From: Hsuehochloa calcarea
Taxonomy: Eukaryota > Streptophyta > Magnoliopsida > Poales > Poaceae
Direction of reading: 5' to 3'
DNA: 64,000 nt
Assembly (NCBI GenBank): GCA_036346395.1
Contig: CM070604.1
Span: forward strand, 53,533,003-53,597,002
Shown here: positions 12,290 through 24,200 of the stretch, piece by piece
Layout: every line of letters begins with the position of its first letter
Position numbering within the stretch: position 1 is the stretch's first letter
Translations under genes and position numbers: made by a program
The notes under the pieces: generated by a model
What the model was told of the DNA's origin: nothing
Seen by the model: the letters and a program-made list of their open reading frames with translations, nothing else
Database searches by the model: none

Positions 12290-15200
12290 CGCGTGCCGGC
12301 TGTGCTCCCTCCCCCCCTTCATCGTGCCGTCCACACGATCCATCCATTCGTCGTCCCCTCACACACGGAAGCCGGAACCAACCAAGCTGCATCTCTCTCT
12401 CTCCAGGAGCTCGGCGAGGTAAGCACCGCGCCGCACGCCCCTCCTCCCCTCAGCTTCGATTACTGTCCGTGTGATCCGTACCGTACTGCCCGCCGCGCTT
12501 CGGCTTCCCCCAATTTTTTCTCTTTTTTCCTCTCTCTTGGGGTGGGGGGTTCTACTGGGAGATCGATGCTGGTGGTCTGGTGGCGGTTGATGTTACCAGC
12601 TGGTCTCGTTGTTCGATGCGTGCGTGAGGATTTAGGCGTATCTGGTGGTAATCGGTGTGGACAGGATCTGAGATTGACATGTTCTACGGTCATTTGATTT
12701 GGCCTGGCCTGGCCTGGGGCATGGGCGGAGCCGGGTTCTGATGCTCTCGAATTCATTCGCGCGAGACCTGCTCGTTCGTGAGATCTAGGCGATCCAGGAA
12801 TCTGCTTCCCTTCCCAGTTGCTTGGAAACTTGGGAATGGAATTGTTGGGTGGTGGTGTCCGGAAAAAAGGCATGTACAGCGGGCCTAATTTCAATCTGTT
12901 GTCATCATTATGTGTTTCGGCGGTTGACGATCGGCGATGGGCAAGGCTTTAGCTTGCAAGGGGTTAAGGATTGCGCGGGCATTGTTTGTTGTGCTTTGTT
13001 GGGGAACCTAGCTCGTGATTGGTCGCAGTGCGGACCAATGGGCATCCGAGAGTTTTCTTGCCGTGGAGGTTTGAGGATCGCTCACTCCAGTAATCACTAG
13101 TAAGTTGACGAACGTTTTCAGACTAAAGGGGAAGTGAGGAAGAGGGTAATTACGGAGGAGAGGTGAAGAAGAGGGTAGTCGGGGAATGGATAGAATTGTA
13201 GAAGAATCAGGCAGAATACGGTGATTTGGCGTATAATCTCATTTCCAACTCCCATTCAGGAGCCACCAGCCAATAGAAGCAACTAAAATAGCAAAGCAGC
13301 GTGCAGTATGAAATAGATACTAATAACCAACCGTCAGTCTTATATGGTAGCGCCTGGCCCTTCACTGAACAGTAACTCTTGAGACCATTGTCTTCTTGGC
13401 TCTGCAACAAAGTGGCAACTTGTATTCACTTCACTAACAACTCCATATCCTTGACCCGACAAGATGTTCCATTTTTTATGGGAGTAGGCCTCTTGCTGGT
13501 GCCTTCAAATGGCATACATATAACAAGAGCAATATTGCATTGTGATGGTTTTACATCTCACCTCTTCATCAGAGTGCGCCTTATCTAGCTTAATCTGTTT
13601 CTGATAGAAGTTTTTTTATTTGTTTGATGCGCAAAAGGCTGATGCACGGTCTCCACATCCTTTGTTGTATGTGGGAAGATATTAAATACACCACTAAAAG
13701 TAGTTACAGTTGATTTTATTGTTATTTGGATATTATATTTCTTATGAGGTGCTACAGAATCACAGAAAGTGATCAAATAAGGACCTCCATATTTCCTTTT
13801 CAGTTGCATATAGATTTAAATCATGGTACGTTGCTTATATGTAAATTTGCTAGTCATTCTGTAATGTGTGTATATGCTGTTACGGGAGATGGTCTGAGTT
13901 TTTTCAATTATCATGACAATAGTATGTATTTCCTCATGGTTTTAGTGAGGTATGTTTACAATTAATGATGTGTATCAGTTTTCCTGATCCTCAGTTATGC
14001 TTCTATCGAACTCCTTTAGCACAGATGATGTATAATATTAGTTTTCCTGATCCTCATCTTGGATCAAACACATTTCTGTTCCGTTGCTATTGTTCATTTG
14101 ACATGGCTTCTCGCAGGATGGAAATGTTCTTTGGCAGCTTTCTCAGTGATTCAGCATCCTCAGAGAACTTTTTTTGTCATCCGAATGTCGAGAGATGCCC
14201 ATTCCTGAGAAACATCGATGGAGCCACAACCTTTTCATTTTCTTCTGCTTTGCCAGTAGCTGTAAGATCTGCTTCTTATGGCATTTGGTGACTACAGTGA
14301 TCATGGTCAATAGCGCATTTCTTCCTTGACAATCTGTGCTATTGTGCAGGCCCAAGGAGGCAAGGGTCCAATTTTTGAGGATGGGCCAGGCTTTGAATCA
14401 GCATTCAGGCTTTTCCATGGACGGGATGGGATAGTTCCCCTTTCAGGAAGATCATATGTGCCTGATGAGAACCGCAATGAAAGCATTGATGTCAAGCCTG
14501 AACCTGCTCTGCCGTTTAATCCATTGGCTGCTAGAGCTGCGACAATAAGTCTGTCAGCATTTGGACCATTCGGTTTTAACTTCTTTAATGGCAAGGGCAA
14601 AAGGCAGAACAAGAAGCCCAACAATCTAGACCAGTCATACAAGAAGCCCAACAACCCAGATCAGAATTCCATGAAAGTATGTCCCCATTCCCTTTTTCAT
14701 TGTTTCACTTAATTTGCATATGCTGCAATGTTTGTGAACAATTTGCATATGCTGCAATGTTTGTGAACTGCGATCTGATTTCTTGCCGCCCTAATCACAA
14801 TGCGAGACTCAACATCTAATGTTACTTATTTTGCCTTCCATCAAAACTCAGAATGTTTCCCTGGCCCTGCTAACTGTAACTTAATTTTGCATTATTTTCT
14901 TCCAAGTTGCAAGTTTGTCGTTATTTTGTTATACCAACTGGGCCTCGTCCAAAAGTAGGTGCATTGATATTTTTTTCCATGTTACCTATATGTCACTTTT
15001 CATGTATGCAAGTGCTATTGTTATTGGTCAGAAAGGCATAGCTGCATAACTAAGATTTTCATCTATCCAGTCAGTTTTCTCATGTCCCCCTGCGTATTCG
15101 TTTCAGCAGAAAGGAGGCAACCCATCATCGCACGAGGCATTGAGCAATGAATGGCTGGAAAATGGACAGTGCCCACTCGCCCGGTCTTACCGAGCAATGA

Positions 15201-15748
15201 GTGGTGTTCTGCCCCTTGTTGCCAAGGCTTTACAGCCACCAGCTGGTATGAAGCTGAAGTGCCCGCCTGCTGTGGTTGCTGCGCGGGCAGCCCTTGCACG
15301 TACCGCTCTTGTGAAGTCTCTCCGCCCCCAGCCCCTGCCCGCGAAGATGGTAGCCATCGCATTGCTTGGAATGGCAGCAAACATCCCTCTTGGGGTGTGG
15401 CGTGAGCACACCAAGAAATTCTCTCCTGAGTGGTTTGCAGCTGTCCATGCTGCTGTTCCATTCATCGCAATGCTGAGGAAGTCTGTTGTCATGCCCAGGA
15501 CTGCAATGGCATTCACCATAGCAGCTTCCATTGTTGGCCAGACTATCGGGTCGAGGGCCGAGCGCATTCGCCTGAGGGCTCTGGCTGCAAAGAGCACCGC
15601 CGATTCCACCCCAAACGCTGCCATATATCCAAACAAGAATGGCAATTGCAGCGACACCGAGAGCAAGGCATGGGATCCTCTCGCGATGAAGATGGCGGGC
15701 TCAGCTTCTCGCGGTGCTCCCATGCCAACACCAAGCATGTGCTTCTGA
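12290..15748 (+). CDS. Conserved plant protein of unknown function, 370 aa
   Basis: A 5' UTR exon ends at 12418 (GAG then GTAAGC). A long leader intron runs to 14116. Coding exons are 14118-14261, 14350-14676 and 15107-15748, joining in frame to 370 aa from the first ATG after the acceptor. The N-terminus reads MEMFFGSFLSDSASSENFF, followed by a Cys/His pair (CHPNVERCPF). The middle is Gly/Pro-rich with a basic Asn-rich linker (KGKRQNKKPNN, repeated as YKKPNNPDQ). The C-terminal 200 residues contain alternating Ala-rich amphipathic helices and three hydrophobic stretches (near MVAIALLGMAANIPLGVW, AAVHAAVPFIAML and FTIAASIVGQTIG). That could mean membrane attachment or a buried helical bundle. 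I do not recognise a named family. The acceptor of the last exon is a tandem CAGCAG, so one Gln may be optional. Confidence 0.8.
13965..14062 (+). repeat. Imperfect local duplication in the leader intron
   Basis: The phrase GTTTTCCTGATCCTCA occurs twice, each time after an ATGATGT-type start, about 60 bp apart. It looks like an old tandem duplication inside the intron. Confidence 0.5.
14711..14768 (+). repeat. Perfect 29-bp tandem duplication in an intron
   Basis: Two abutting copies (14711-14739 and 14740-14768) begin AATTTGCATATGCTGC. They lie in the last intron of the 370-aa gene. Confidence 0.9.
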
Positions 15749-15979
15749 TTGCGCACTGCGTGGAATTTGCTACCGCCAATCTCCGGAGAGATGATACCGA
15801 AACTATTTTATGGTGTGGTGTAATTTGCCTTGCTTGCCCCTGAAAAGCAGAGCTGTTTGTGGGGTGAAACAAGTGGAATACGAGTGCTACAAATTACAAT
15901 ACTGTCGTTCTGTTGTCCATGTTTGTCAGCGTATGCATCTGTAATTTTCTTCTGCTGGATTGCTATTTAACAGATTAAC

Positions 15980-16125
15980 AATTATCATCATATTTGTGTT
16001 TAACTTTGGATGAACGATTTGCTATCTGTTGTGGGAATTTTATGACTTGACTAATTATCATCATATTTGTGTTTAACTTTGGATGAACGATTTGCTATCT
16101 GTTGTGGGAATTTTGTGACTTGACT
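15980..16125 (+). repeat. 73-bp tandem duplication downstream of the 370-aa gene
   Basis: Copies 15980-16052 and 16053-16125 are nearly identical, starting AATTATCATCATATTTG and ending GACTTGACT. The one visible difference is TTTTATGAC versus TTTTGTGAC. Confidence 0.92.
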
Positions 16126-16395
16126 TTGGTTGCACGTTGCTAGTTTGCTGCAGATCAAACATGTATGACGTATCTTGCTACCTTGACATAGCGTCTTGAT
16201 CCGGACGGTGGGACCCGGTTGCATAGAGATATGAGAGAACCAGTCGCCAGTGGATGAGTGGGGCTCCCGCCATTTCTATTCACACGTCGCGACACCTTCC
16301 CGCGCAAGATCCTTTTCCCACCAATTTTTCTACCGCCATTTTCTTCGCGCCAACCCCTCTCGGCTTACGCGCCACGCGCTCTTCTTACCCCTATC

Positions 16396-16401
16396 TATAA
16401 A
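16396..16401 (+). promoter_or_regulatory. Candidate TATA box of the 233-aa gene
   Basis: CTATCTATAAACTCC lies 112 bp before the start codon, ahead of a pyrimidine-rich leader. Position and sequence fit a plant TATA box. Confidence 0.5.
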
Positions 16402-16445
16402 CTCCCCCAATTTCCTCTCTCTTCTCCATCCCATCTGCCCAAATC

Positions 16446-16470
16446 CAGAGAGAGAGAGAGAGAGAGAGAG
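16446..16470 (+). repeat. (AG)n microsatellite in the 5' leader
   Basis: About twelve AG units sit in the presumed 5' UTR of the 233-aa gene. Such GA/CT tracts are common in grass leaders. Confidence 0.9.
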
Positions 16471-16512
16471 CATCGGATCAAGAAGCTAGGCAGAGAGTGA
16501 GTTTGGATCACC

Positions 16513-17214
16513 ATGGTGGTTGCGCTGGGTCCTGGTCGTTTTTACGGCAGCAGCCTCCCGCGGCCCCGCTTCTTCCCCGGCGACCGCGACGACCTGCCGG
16601 CGCCCGTCACCGACCCGCTCCTCGCGTGGGCGCGCGAGGCGCACTGGTCCATGGGCGGCCTCAGCTCCAAGCGCCTCCGCCTCCAGGGCCGCATCGAGGG
16701 CTCCCTCGTCAAGCTTCGCCGCCGCGCCCGCCGCGACGCCAAGGTGGCGGCCAATGCCCGAGCCGCCGGCCAGAAGCCCGCCTCGCTCACCGCGCTTGGC
16801 TCCGACGACGACGGCAGCGACTCGGACGAGGAAGAGACCGAGACCCAGGAGCGGATCTTGAAGCGAGAGGTCGTCGATGAGGAGTCGGAGTCTGATGAGT
16901 CGGAGCAGGAGGACGAGGAGGCTCTCGCGACCATCGCTGCGGCGGCTAAGAGGAAGCGGGCGAGGAAGCTCGGTGGCGAATTCGACCGCATCGCGGCGCT
17001 GCAGCAGGATAGGGAGGCGAAGAAGCAGAGGCCGGCTGCTGTGTCACCGGCGAGGACGTCGCCGAGGAGGAAGGCTGCCGCAGAGGCTTCCACGCCAGCG
17101 GCTGGGACACCGGCGAGGACCTTGCCGAGGAGCAAGGCTGCAGCGGCGGCCGCGGTGGCGGCTTCCACAGCAGTGGCTGGGGCAAGGAGGGCCTCGCCAA
17201 GGAACAAGCACTGA
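16513..17214 (+). CDS. Conserved plant protein, 233 aa, charged and probably nuclear
   Basis: A single uninterrupted frame starts at a good-context ATG (ACCATGGTG). The first 75 residues are the conserved-looking part: VVALGPGRFYGSSLPRPRFF, then DPLLAWAREAHWSMGG and KRLRLQGRIEGS. An acidic run of Asp/Glu/Ser follows (about 97-137), then a lysine/arginine-rich segment KRKRARKLGGEFDRIAALQ. The tail repeats S/T-P-R units (SPARTSPRR, TPARTLPRS, RRASPRNKH). The basic repeats and acidic block suggest a nuclear, nucleic-acid or histone-associated protein, but this is inference. I know similar unnamed proteins in plants and cannot assign a reaction. High GC (strong C/G third positions) is typical of intronless grass genes. 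Confidence 0.82.
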   Translation: MVVALGPGRFYGSSLPRPRFFPGDRDDLPAPVTDPLLAWAREAHWSMGGLSSKRLRLQGRIEGSLVKLRRRARRDAKVAANARAAGQKPASLTALGSDDDGSDSDEEETETQERILKREVVDEESESDESEQEDEEALATIAAAAKRKRARKLGGEFDRIAALQQDREAKKQRPAAVSPARTSPRRKAAAEASTPAAGTPARTLPRSKAAAAAAVAASTAVAGARRASPRNKH

Positions 17215-17317
17215 GTGAGAGTTGCTCGCTTCATGTGCAATTCTAGTTCTTGCTCTGTTAGACCAGTAGTTCTAGCGATTGAGATGGGATTCATGGGGAT
17301 GTAATATGTGTGCGAAT

Positions 17318-17630
17318 CCCAAGTGTTGGAATGATGAAATGTGATGCTCCTGTAATGTCCTGATTTCTAAACATCTTGCATTTCTTGGTTACGTGTCAGT
17401 CGCAAGTGTTGGAATGATGAAATGTGATGCTCCTGTATCCGAATTAACCTTCGAACAATATAAATTCCATGTCCTGATTTCTGAACATCTTGCATTTCTT
17501 GGTTATGTGTGAGTCCCAAGTGTTGGAATGATGAAATGTAAATGCTCCTGTATCTGAATTAACCTTCGAACAATACAAGTTAAAGTCCTCATTAATGAAC
17601 ATCTTGCATTTCTTGGTTATGTGTGATGCT
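17318..17630 (+). repeat. Three diverged tandem repeats downstream of the 233-aa gene
   Basis: The phrase AAGTGTTGGAATGATGAAATG recurs at 17321, 17403 and 17518. CATCTTGCATTTCTTGGTTA recurs in each unit. Unit spacing is 82 and 115 bp, the longer one carrying an added GAATTAACCTTCGAACAATA block. The repeats lie between two convergent gene ends. Confidence 0.85.
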
Positions 17631-17816
17631 ATTTCTCACTTCACTGTGATGAGCTGAAGCTAGCATATGCATTTCAAATTGGAAGTAAAATGCAATTCTG
17701 AATCACTTGCTTGTTGGTGTATGTCAACTTAGGATAGGAACATGAAAGCATGGTACATTCATGCAAGCGCTGTAATTCTGCTGCCCCTTTGGATTGTTGG
17801 TGTATCTGTATCTAGT

Positions 17817-18032
17817 ACTCTTTCAGGTCTACTGCTATTAGTACAGGAAAATGGGTGGTCACTAGTAAGGATTGGGTGTCATGTGGCGGTGTCGGAGATT
17901 CGCCTTATCTCTTCTAGCAGCCGCACTCTTTCAGGTCTACTGCTATTAGTACAGGAAAATGGATGGTAACTAGTAAGGATTGGGTGTCATGTTGCGGTGT
18001 CGGAGATTCGCTCTATCTCTTCTAGCAGCCGC
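17817..18032 (+). repeat. 108-bp tandem duplication spanning the CYCLOPS stop codon
   Basis: Copies 17817-17924 and 17925-18032 share CTCTTTCAGGTCTACTGC, TACAGGAAAATGG and the segment encoding the last CYCLOPS residues. The right-hand copy holds the real last codons and stop. The left-hand copy lies in the 3' UTR and carries a decoy of the same C-terminal codons and stop. Confidence 0.92.
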
Positions 18033-21000
18033 TCCTTCTCTTCTGTCAGGTCCTCGTTTTGCTTCTGAAGCTCCTCGATCTGCTTTGTCTGTTCTGAATC
18101 CTTCCTGCAATCACATTTGGTTAGTTGAGTAATGCAGTTAGAATTTAGAAATGTCGTCCCTGGGAGCGGCAGCCATTGTACTCACCGATTCATGAATGAC
18201 AAATTAAGCTTTAGTGATCGGACCTCCTTCTCTAGAGTTTCGCAGCGCTTAAGTACTGCTTGCATGTTGGATGGTATTACCGGTGTGAAACTTCTTTCCT
18301 TGGCTTCTGCCATTCTGAACCATAAAAACAAAATCCAACATCAGATGATGTATGCAAGGGAGGACTCAATTGTTTAAGAGCCGTTCAAAGGTTTCAGGAG
18401 TTAAAATGGAATGGTCAATCAAGGCTAGAGAGCAGGATTATGAACAGGTCTAATAGTATCATTTGGGTAGGAGCATATGCCTTAAATCTGTTATTGCCTT
18501 TTTGCCTATCAAATAGCAGTAAAATACATCACATATAGAGCATACTAAAGAAGCCTATAAACTGTATAATAATCAAATTGAATATACATACTTGCGTGAG
18601 CGCTCAACCCTGCGTTTCTTCGTAGGATCTCCTTTATCAACTGCAAGAGCCAACTAGTTAGGGATTTCAGTGATTAAATGATAATAAAAATACTATGCAA
18701 GTTGGCGTATATGACCTTTCAACCGCTTCATGTTTCATTCAATCTATAAGCATGTGTCTACTTAGCAATCCTTTGCTGTCACATTCCAAACATTTGGTGC
18801 CTAAAAGGAAAGTTGACTGTTGGGTTTACCTGCTTGTTCTGATGAGATGGATCCCATTCGAGTTGGTGTCCCTTTCTGCCAATGAGTAAAATGAACAGAT
18901 TAACAAATGCTACGAGAGGAAACTTTCGGTATTCGAAATACGAATCAGATGTTACCTTTCTGTCATCCTTCAAATTATCTTTTAGTACCCTCTCTCTGTA
19001 TTCTGTGCATCGTTGACAAATACACACAATGTTATTCACCAATGCCATGATGATGACGGCAATTTTAGAGTAGAGCTGTAGAGCTCAAGTAATCTATCAC
19101 ATCCATTGTATAGCTTGGGGCTAAGTGTATTGAAAGAAGTACCTTTACCTTTTGATCTGCAGTCAGCTGTCCCATTTGCAGCATTTCTTCTTGTGCTCTC
19201 GCACACAGAGAGTGCCTGCCCCATGGGAGGTAGGTCATCACATACTTCAAATCCAGCTGAATGAGCCGTGATAGCAGTAGATGATCCACTCTGCGAAGGC
19301 TCTCGAGACGCTGCACTGATCCAGACCTGGCTTGCAGGAGCAACAAAGTTCCCAGTGTTTGGTTCCGAGGGCCTCTCAACTTTAGGAAGCGTCAGGGAGT
19401 CCTGAACGTGGGCTGTTGTCACCAGGGGAAAGATACCTGTTCCTCCAAGAATGTTCTGTTGAAACTGCTGAGTGTCATAAAATCCAAAAGAATTGCCATG
19501 TGAGGTGTCCCTGTAAGCATGGCTACCAAGCTTCTTGCGCTCAAGCGTGTCCTTGAGCATGCTCACCACCGAGGCAACAGTATCTTGTGCTACCATATGC
19601 GGATTATCCAAAGGGGACGTTGATGAACTTGAGGGAGATACAAATGTTGGAGTCTGAACGGGTGTATTGCTCATTGGCGTACTGTTTGCAGTGTTTGCGT
19701 TTGTAAAATCTTGTCTCAATTGGTTAGCTGCTTCAATTGTTCCTGTTGTTATTGGTGCCACATTACCTTGCATTGCAGCATACCTCCTCCTGCAAAAGAT
19801 GGCCAAATTTCAGAGATAATTGAACCAAGAACCATAAATTTGAGCTAGGAAGGTAATAATGCACATGGAATTGGAAAGTCATGCCTTAGTTCTGAAGACC
19901 GGCTTCTAGTCATTGGCTGAGTGCTGTGAAACCAGGCCTACATATGGAGAAAATAGCCAACATGAACAAATACTTCCTGTTACTGATTATAATTTTATAC
20001 ATGCAGCTGTAACTAGTAACTTAATAAAAATGGCTAACCTTTGCCAAAAGTAGATCACTGGCTTGCATTCCTTTCTCTGCTGCATTCCTGGTGTATGGCA
20101 AACATACAAATTAGTACAGCTTAGACTGCATAAATCCCAGACCATAAGATGATGCTGGTTCATAAGATACAGTACTTGAGTGATTGCTGGTTATGGTTAG
20201 TCGAGTATTCAGGAGGAGTTGCCGAATTCTGTGGGATGAAGTTGTCGGCGAGAAAAATTTGTTGAGCAATGTCATGTTGTTGATTAGGAAGGCCAGCCGC
20301 TTCTGATGACAACCTGCACAGATTTAACTTCTTGTGATGTAGCACTATTATTGAGTTCTCACACGCAGTGTCATGCTAATAGCTCACAGTGCAAACTTCA
20401 GCAACATTTACATGCTAGATAGAAGAAAGATCCTACGCAGAAAGAAGTTTTCTGGACTTGCATGGTTACAATAAAAAAAAATTGGCTAATGTATGCTCTC
20501 CAACCTTTGCTTGGGTTAGTATGAATCTTCTTACGTGCTTAGTGTATTGACGCGTATTAGATTTGGATGACTTTGGCAGATATTATGTACTTATATCTAT
20601 TTAGTTCCTTTTGCAAAACCTACATATTCAGTTGCTCAAATTGATCATATGGTTTTCGCTCAGTAACTTTCCCCAGTTTTTATTCATCAATGCACACTTA
20701 CAGATATTATCCAATACAAATAATTCTGCGCACTTTAGCAGCATCTTACCTAGATGGTTGTCGAGGCCGATTATTCAGGGAACTATAGCCTGGAATCTGT
20801 GAACAAGGAACCAAGAATTTTAGGTGATAGATTTCAAGTAAAAGTTCAACCGACCTAGTAAGAAGTACATCAGTATTCATACTATTTACATAGATATCTT
20901 CACTAGTCACACTAACTCTAAAACATATACAGGAAAGCAACTGTAGGTACTTTCTGAAACAATAGAAGGAGTGATCTTCAGAAGAGTAAGAAATTTTCTT

Positions 21001-21265
21001 CTGAACATCGTATTTTTCGCTTTTCGTGCAGCGAGAGAAAAAAATGAGAGGAAACTTTCAGAATTCTTGCCTCTCCATTCATAAGCCAGTTGTTGAACAA
21101 CTCCTCGCTGTCTTCTCTGAAACTTTGTGACATGTTTCTGAACCCCATCATATCCATGCTTGGTGCCGCTGCCACTCCCATCGAATTCTCCATTACTGCC
21201 TTTAGGAAGATCTCCTCACTGGTGTTCCTGAACAAGTCAGACAGACCCCTGCCCTCCATCTCCAT
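17987..21265 (-). CDS. CYCLOPS: CYCLOPS/IPD3-type symbiosis transcription factor, 505 aa
   Basis: Eleven coding exons join in frame: 21265-21071, 20796-20750, 20313-20176, 20087-20039, 19937-19885, 19789-19143, 19002-18956, 18875-18830, 18640-18592, 18314-18186, 18104-17987. In plants this nuclear protein is phosphorylated by the calcium/calmodulin kinase CCaMK and activates genes for mycorrhizal (and in legumes nodule) symbiosis. Diagnostic parts are the N-terminus MEMEGRGLSDLFRNTSEE, the motif SQSFREDSEELF (46-57) in the region phosphorylated in legumes, a Ser/Thr-rich centre with LDNPHMVAQDT, a basic nuclear signal KKRRVERSRK (415-424) and a C-terminal coiled coil (about 440-500) rich in Glu/Lys heptads. 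Introns 1 and 5 start with GC rather than GT. A second in-frame ATG follows two codons after the first. Length is close to the rice protein as I recall it. Confidence 0.93.
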
Positions 21266-21269
21266 GAAC

Positions 21270-24200
21270 CCCTCTCACCTCACCTCAATTTCTCCTGACA
21301 AAACACTAAACCAGATTGACCACAAGAGTTCCTAAAAGCTGTCTTTAGTACTGTACTAGTAGGGTCACTAAGGGCGATCACTTGAATTCAAAGCAACCGT
21401 AGTGAAAACATATAAGATAATATAAAATAGAATCCCACCTAAAACACTCACTAAACTAAGAAATGGTACTTGGCAGAAGAGTTCAAGCGCAGAAGACATA
21501 GTACTAATTGAATATTTGCACTAGTTGTGACTAAATAAACTGACCGCAGGTATCTTTCCTTCAGCGGAGGCAAAGATTCCATTCTTCTCATTTTGTCTCA
21601 TGTGTGGTAAAATGGCCTCTGAAGAATTCGGCCACTTTCGCGTGAGAAAACAAATGTGCGAACAGGGTTTATATCAGGCAGGTATGAACAGAAGAACTGT
21701 ACATTACTTGAAGTTGTATCTTACCATCTTGTGTACACTATCTGAAAATTGCAACACGAAGATCAGACAAATCTTTCACATGTTCTACCACTATTGTCTT
21801 GCTTAATTGCTAGATTTAGTACAAATTATCAAAATTCTCAACGATTTGTGTCAATCTGTTTATGCCTTAAGGAGGGTTCTTGATTAATGATTTGTAGTAA
21901 ATTGGCGAAGGAGGTGACAACATCAATGATTCATATTGACATAATAACATAATATAATGCAGTGGCTGCAAGTAGTGGCTGGCCAGTCCAAGGAGCTCAT
22001 AGGCTTAGATGGCATTACAGTGACATTCGAATCATACATACGCAAGGCTCAAAAGTGCCGGTTTGGACTCGCTCTTATGAAGCTGGACATGAATTTCTCA
22101 CCAGATCATTTCTTTTACTGGCCAGGTAAGATGACTATCCTCATGTTTAGTTGTCTATATTTCGACGGCAAAGACTGTCTTTTTGGATCCTTCTGCTGAC
22201 ACTAACAACGCTCATAGTTTCATTTTCTTTTCTGCGGCGCCCTGTGCTATTACCTTAAGGGTAATCACACTTAAGCATACGGATTACTATTCGTTTACTC
22301 AGTAGAATACTGCTCCAACAAATAGTAAGCCTTTATCAGAGTTGTGCAGCAGAACAATAAGATAGATACTGTATATCTTTATTTCAGTAGTAGCCACGCA
22401 AGGCTATGGTTCTTAATACAAGCAATATACACCTCAAAAGAGAACTACTACTCCTCGCTGGCCTGCTCTGAAGTATTGATCGCCTATTCGTCCCACTCGT
22501 CGAAAAAGGAGCCCACCTCGGCATGCTCCTTGTAGCAAGTGCTCCCGTCTCCTGTGGCCTCTTCTGTACCTGCAAGTCCCTCGTCCCACTCTGGATAACT
22601 CCCGGCCGAACTAGGATCTACAAAGGAGAATACTAACAAGGTTGAGTACAAATGTACTCAGCAAGCATTAATAGCAAAATGCACTTGGATGACTCATCTC
22701 TGTTCTTTACTTCATTTTCTAGATCATCTCTGTTTCAGAAAATAATTCATTAAAACATTAGGTGACAAATTTTAATTCTGAAAAGACTACTAGTCACTCG
22801 GAGAGAAGATAGACCCCTAGCGGTCCCCGTAGACTCCAATCCAGGAGACTGGCATGAATTCATGATTTTGTATAGCACTGCGCAGACTTTGTACCACTTT
22901 ACCCATAGCTATTCTGATCTCTTTTTGAGCTAGGTCCATCGCATTGCCTTTGATGCGACTTCGAGTTCAGAATACATAACGTTTTTCAGGTTACATGATT
23001 AATTTCTCCACCTATTACTTTCTGTCGGTGCTGACCTTGCCACCACCGAGTTCTGGTAATGTTGGTTGGGCCAGTTCATCTTCTCTACACCCAACACTCC
23101 ACCTAACGCTATAACACCTCTTCTTACATCACACTCACACATATTACTTACCCGGTGTGGAGAGCATAATTACGTAACAAGGTAGCATTTTCTGCCCGTC
23201 GAAACGGGAAAATGGTTGGCACTTAAATAAGGTCTCATTCCGAGTAAGAGTTTTGTTGGTCCTTACATCCTATCCATATGTAAAAGGGTCTGACCTCTTG
23301 CCACATCGTCATCTTTCTTTTTCTTTCATCTTCTTCCCCTGCCCTGGGTCCCCTTTACCAGCCATAATTATTAGCTCATTCATCATTTCTTTCATCATCT
23401 CATTTATCATCTCTGTTCTCTTATCTTTTCTCATCATTTCATTTATTCGATTTGTGTTTTTGAATATAGTTTCCATGCAATACATATAAGATACATCAAA
23501 ATACGGTTTACATTTAATATAGCTATATTTATGATCAAGATGAAATCTTGCCTTCAGAACTGTAGAAAAGGTCGTCGCTGATGAAACATGTATCAACTAC
23601 TCCTGCCAGCGTTGGCTCGTCGACTGCAATTATACGACGACGCGAATAATAAATAATTAAGCAAATACTTAGTGAATTTTATGTGATAGTAGGCGAATAA
23701 AATGTTAATACAACTCCTTTTGTTAGCCAAGTTTTAATTTAACAACATTTTTCGGATCCCGGCCCAGTTAGCACTCTCCTACTAAAATCATTCCATGGTT
23801 TACTCGCACTATAGTCGTAATTGATGAACTCGCGTTCTATCACCCGTTATGCACTACTACTCGAGCTTACAATCCGCTACGCCTACAAGAATCTACCAGG
23901 TGAGCACAACTATGACTACTTCCTTACACACAAACGAGTTGATCTAATTAATTAAATAAACACGAGCTATACCTATTTCCCCTAAATTTTCCTATACTTA
24001 ATTTTCTACACCTAATTACTTAACTACCTATTCACCTATTTCCATAATCACCTACCCCCTAATCACCTATTCCCCTAATTAACCCCCTTCCTATCTCTAC
24101 CCCCTGCCGGCACTCCACTTCCTGCCGGCTCCCTTACTTCCCCCCTTCCTTCACTCCTCTCCGCCTCTCTCCCTTAGGCGCTGCCTCCTCCTCCTGGCGT

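Noticed and set aside
23375..23450. Repeated TCATC units suggesting a repeat array
   Set aside because: They are irregular low-complexity TTC/CAT sequence with no constant spacer; not CRISPR-like and not a clean tandem repeat.
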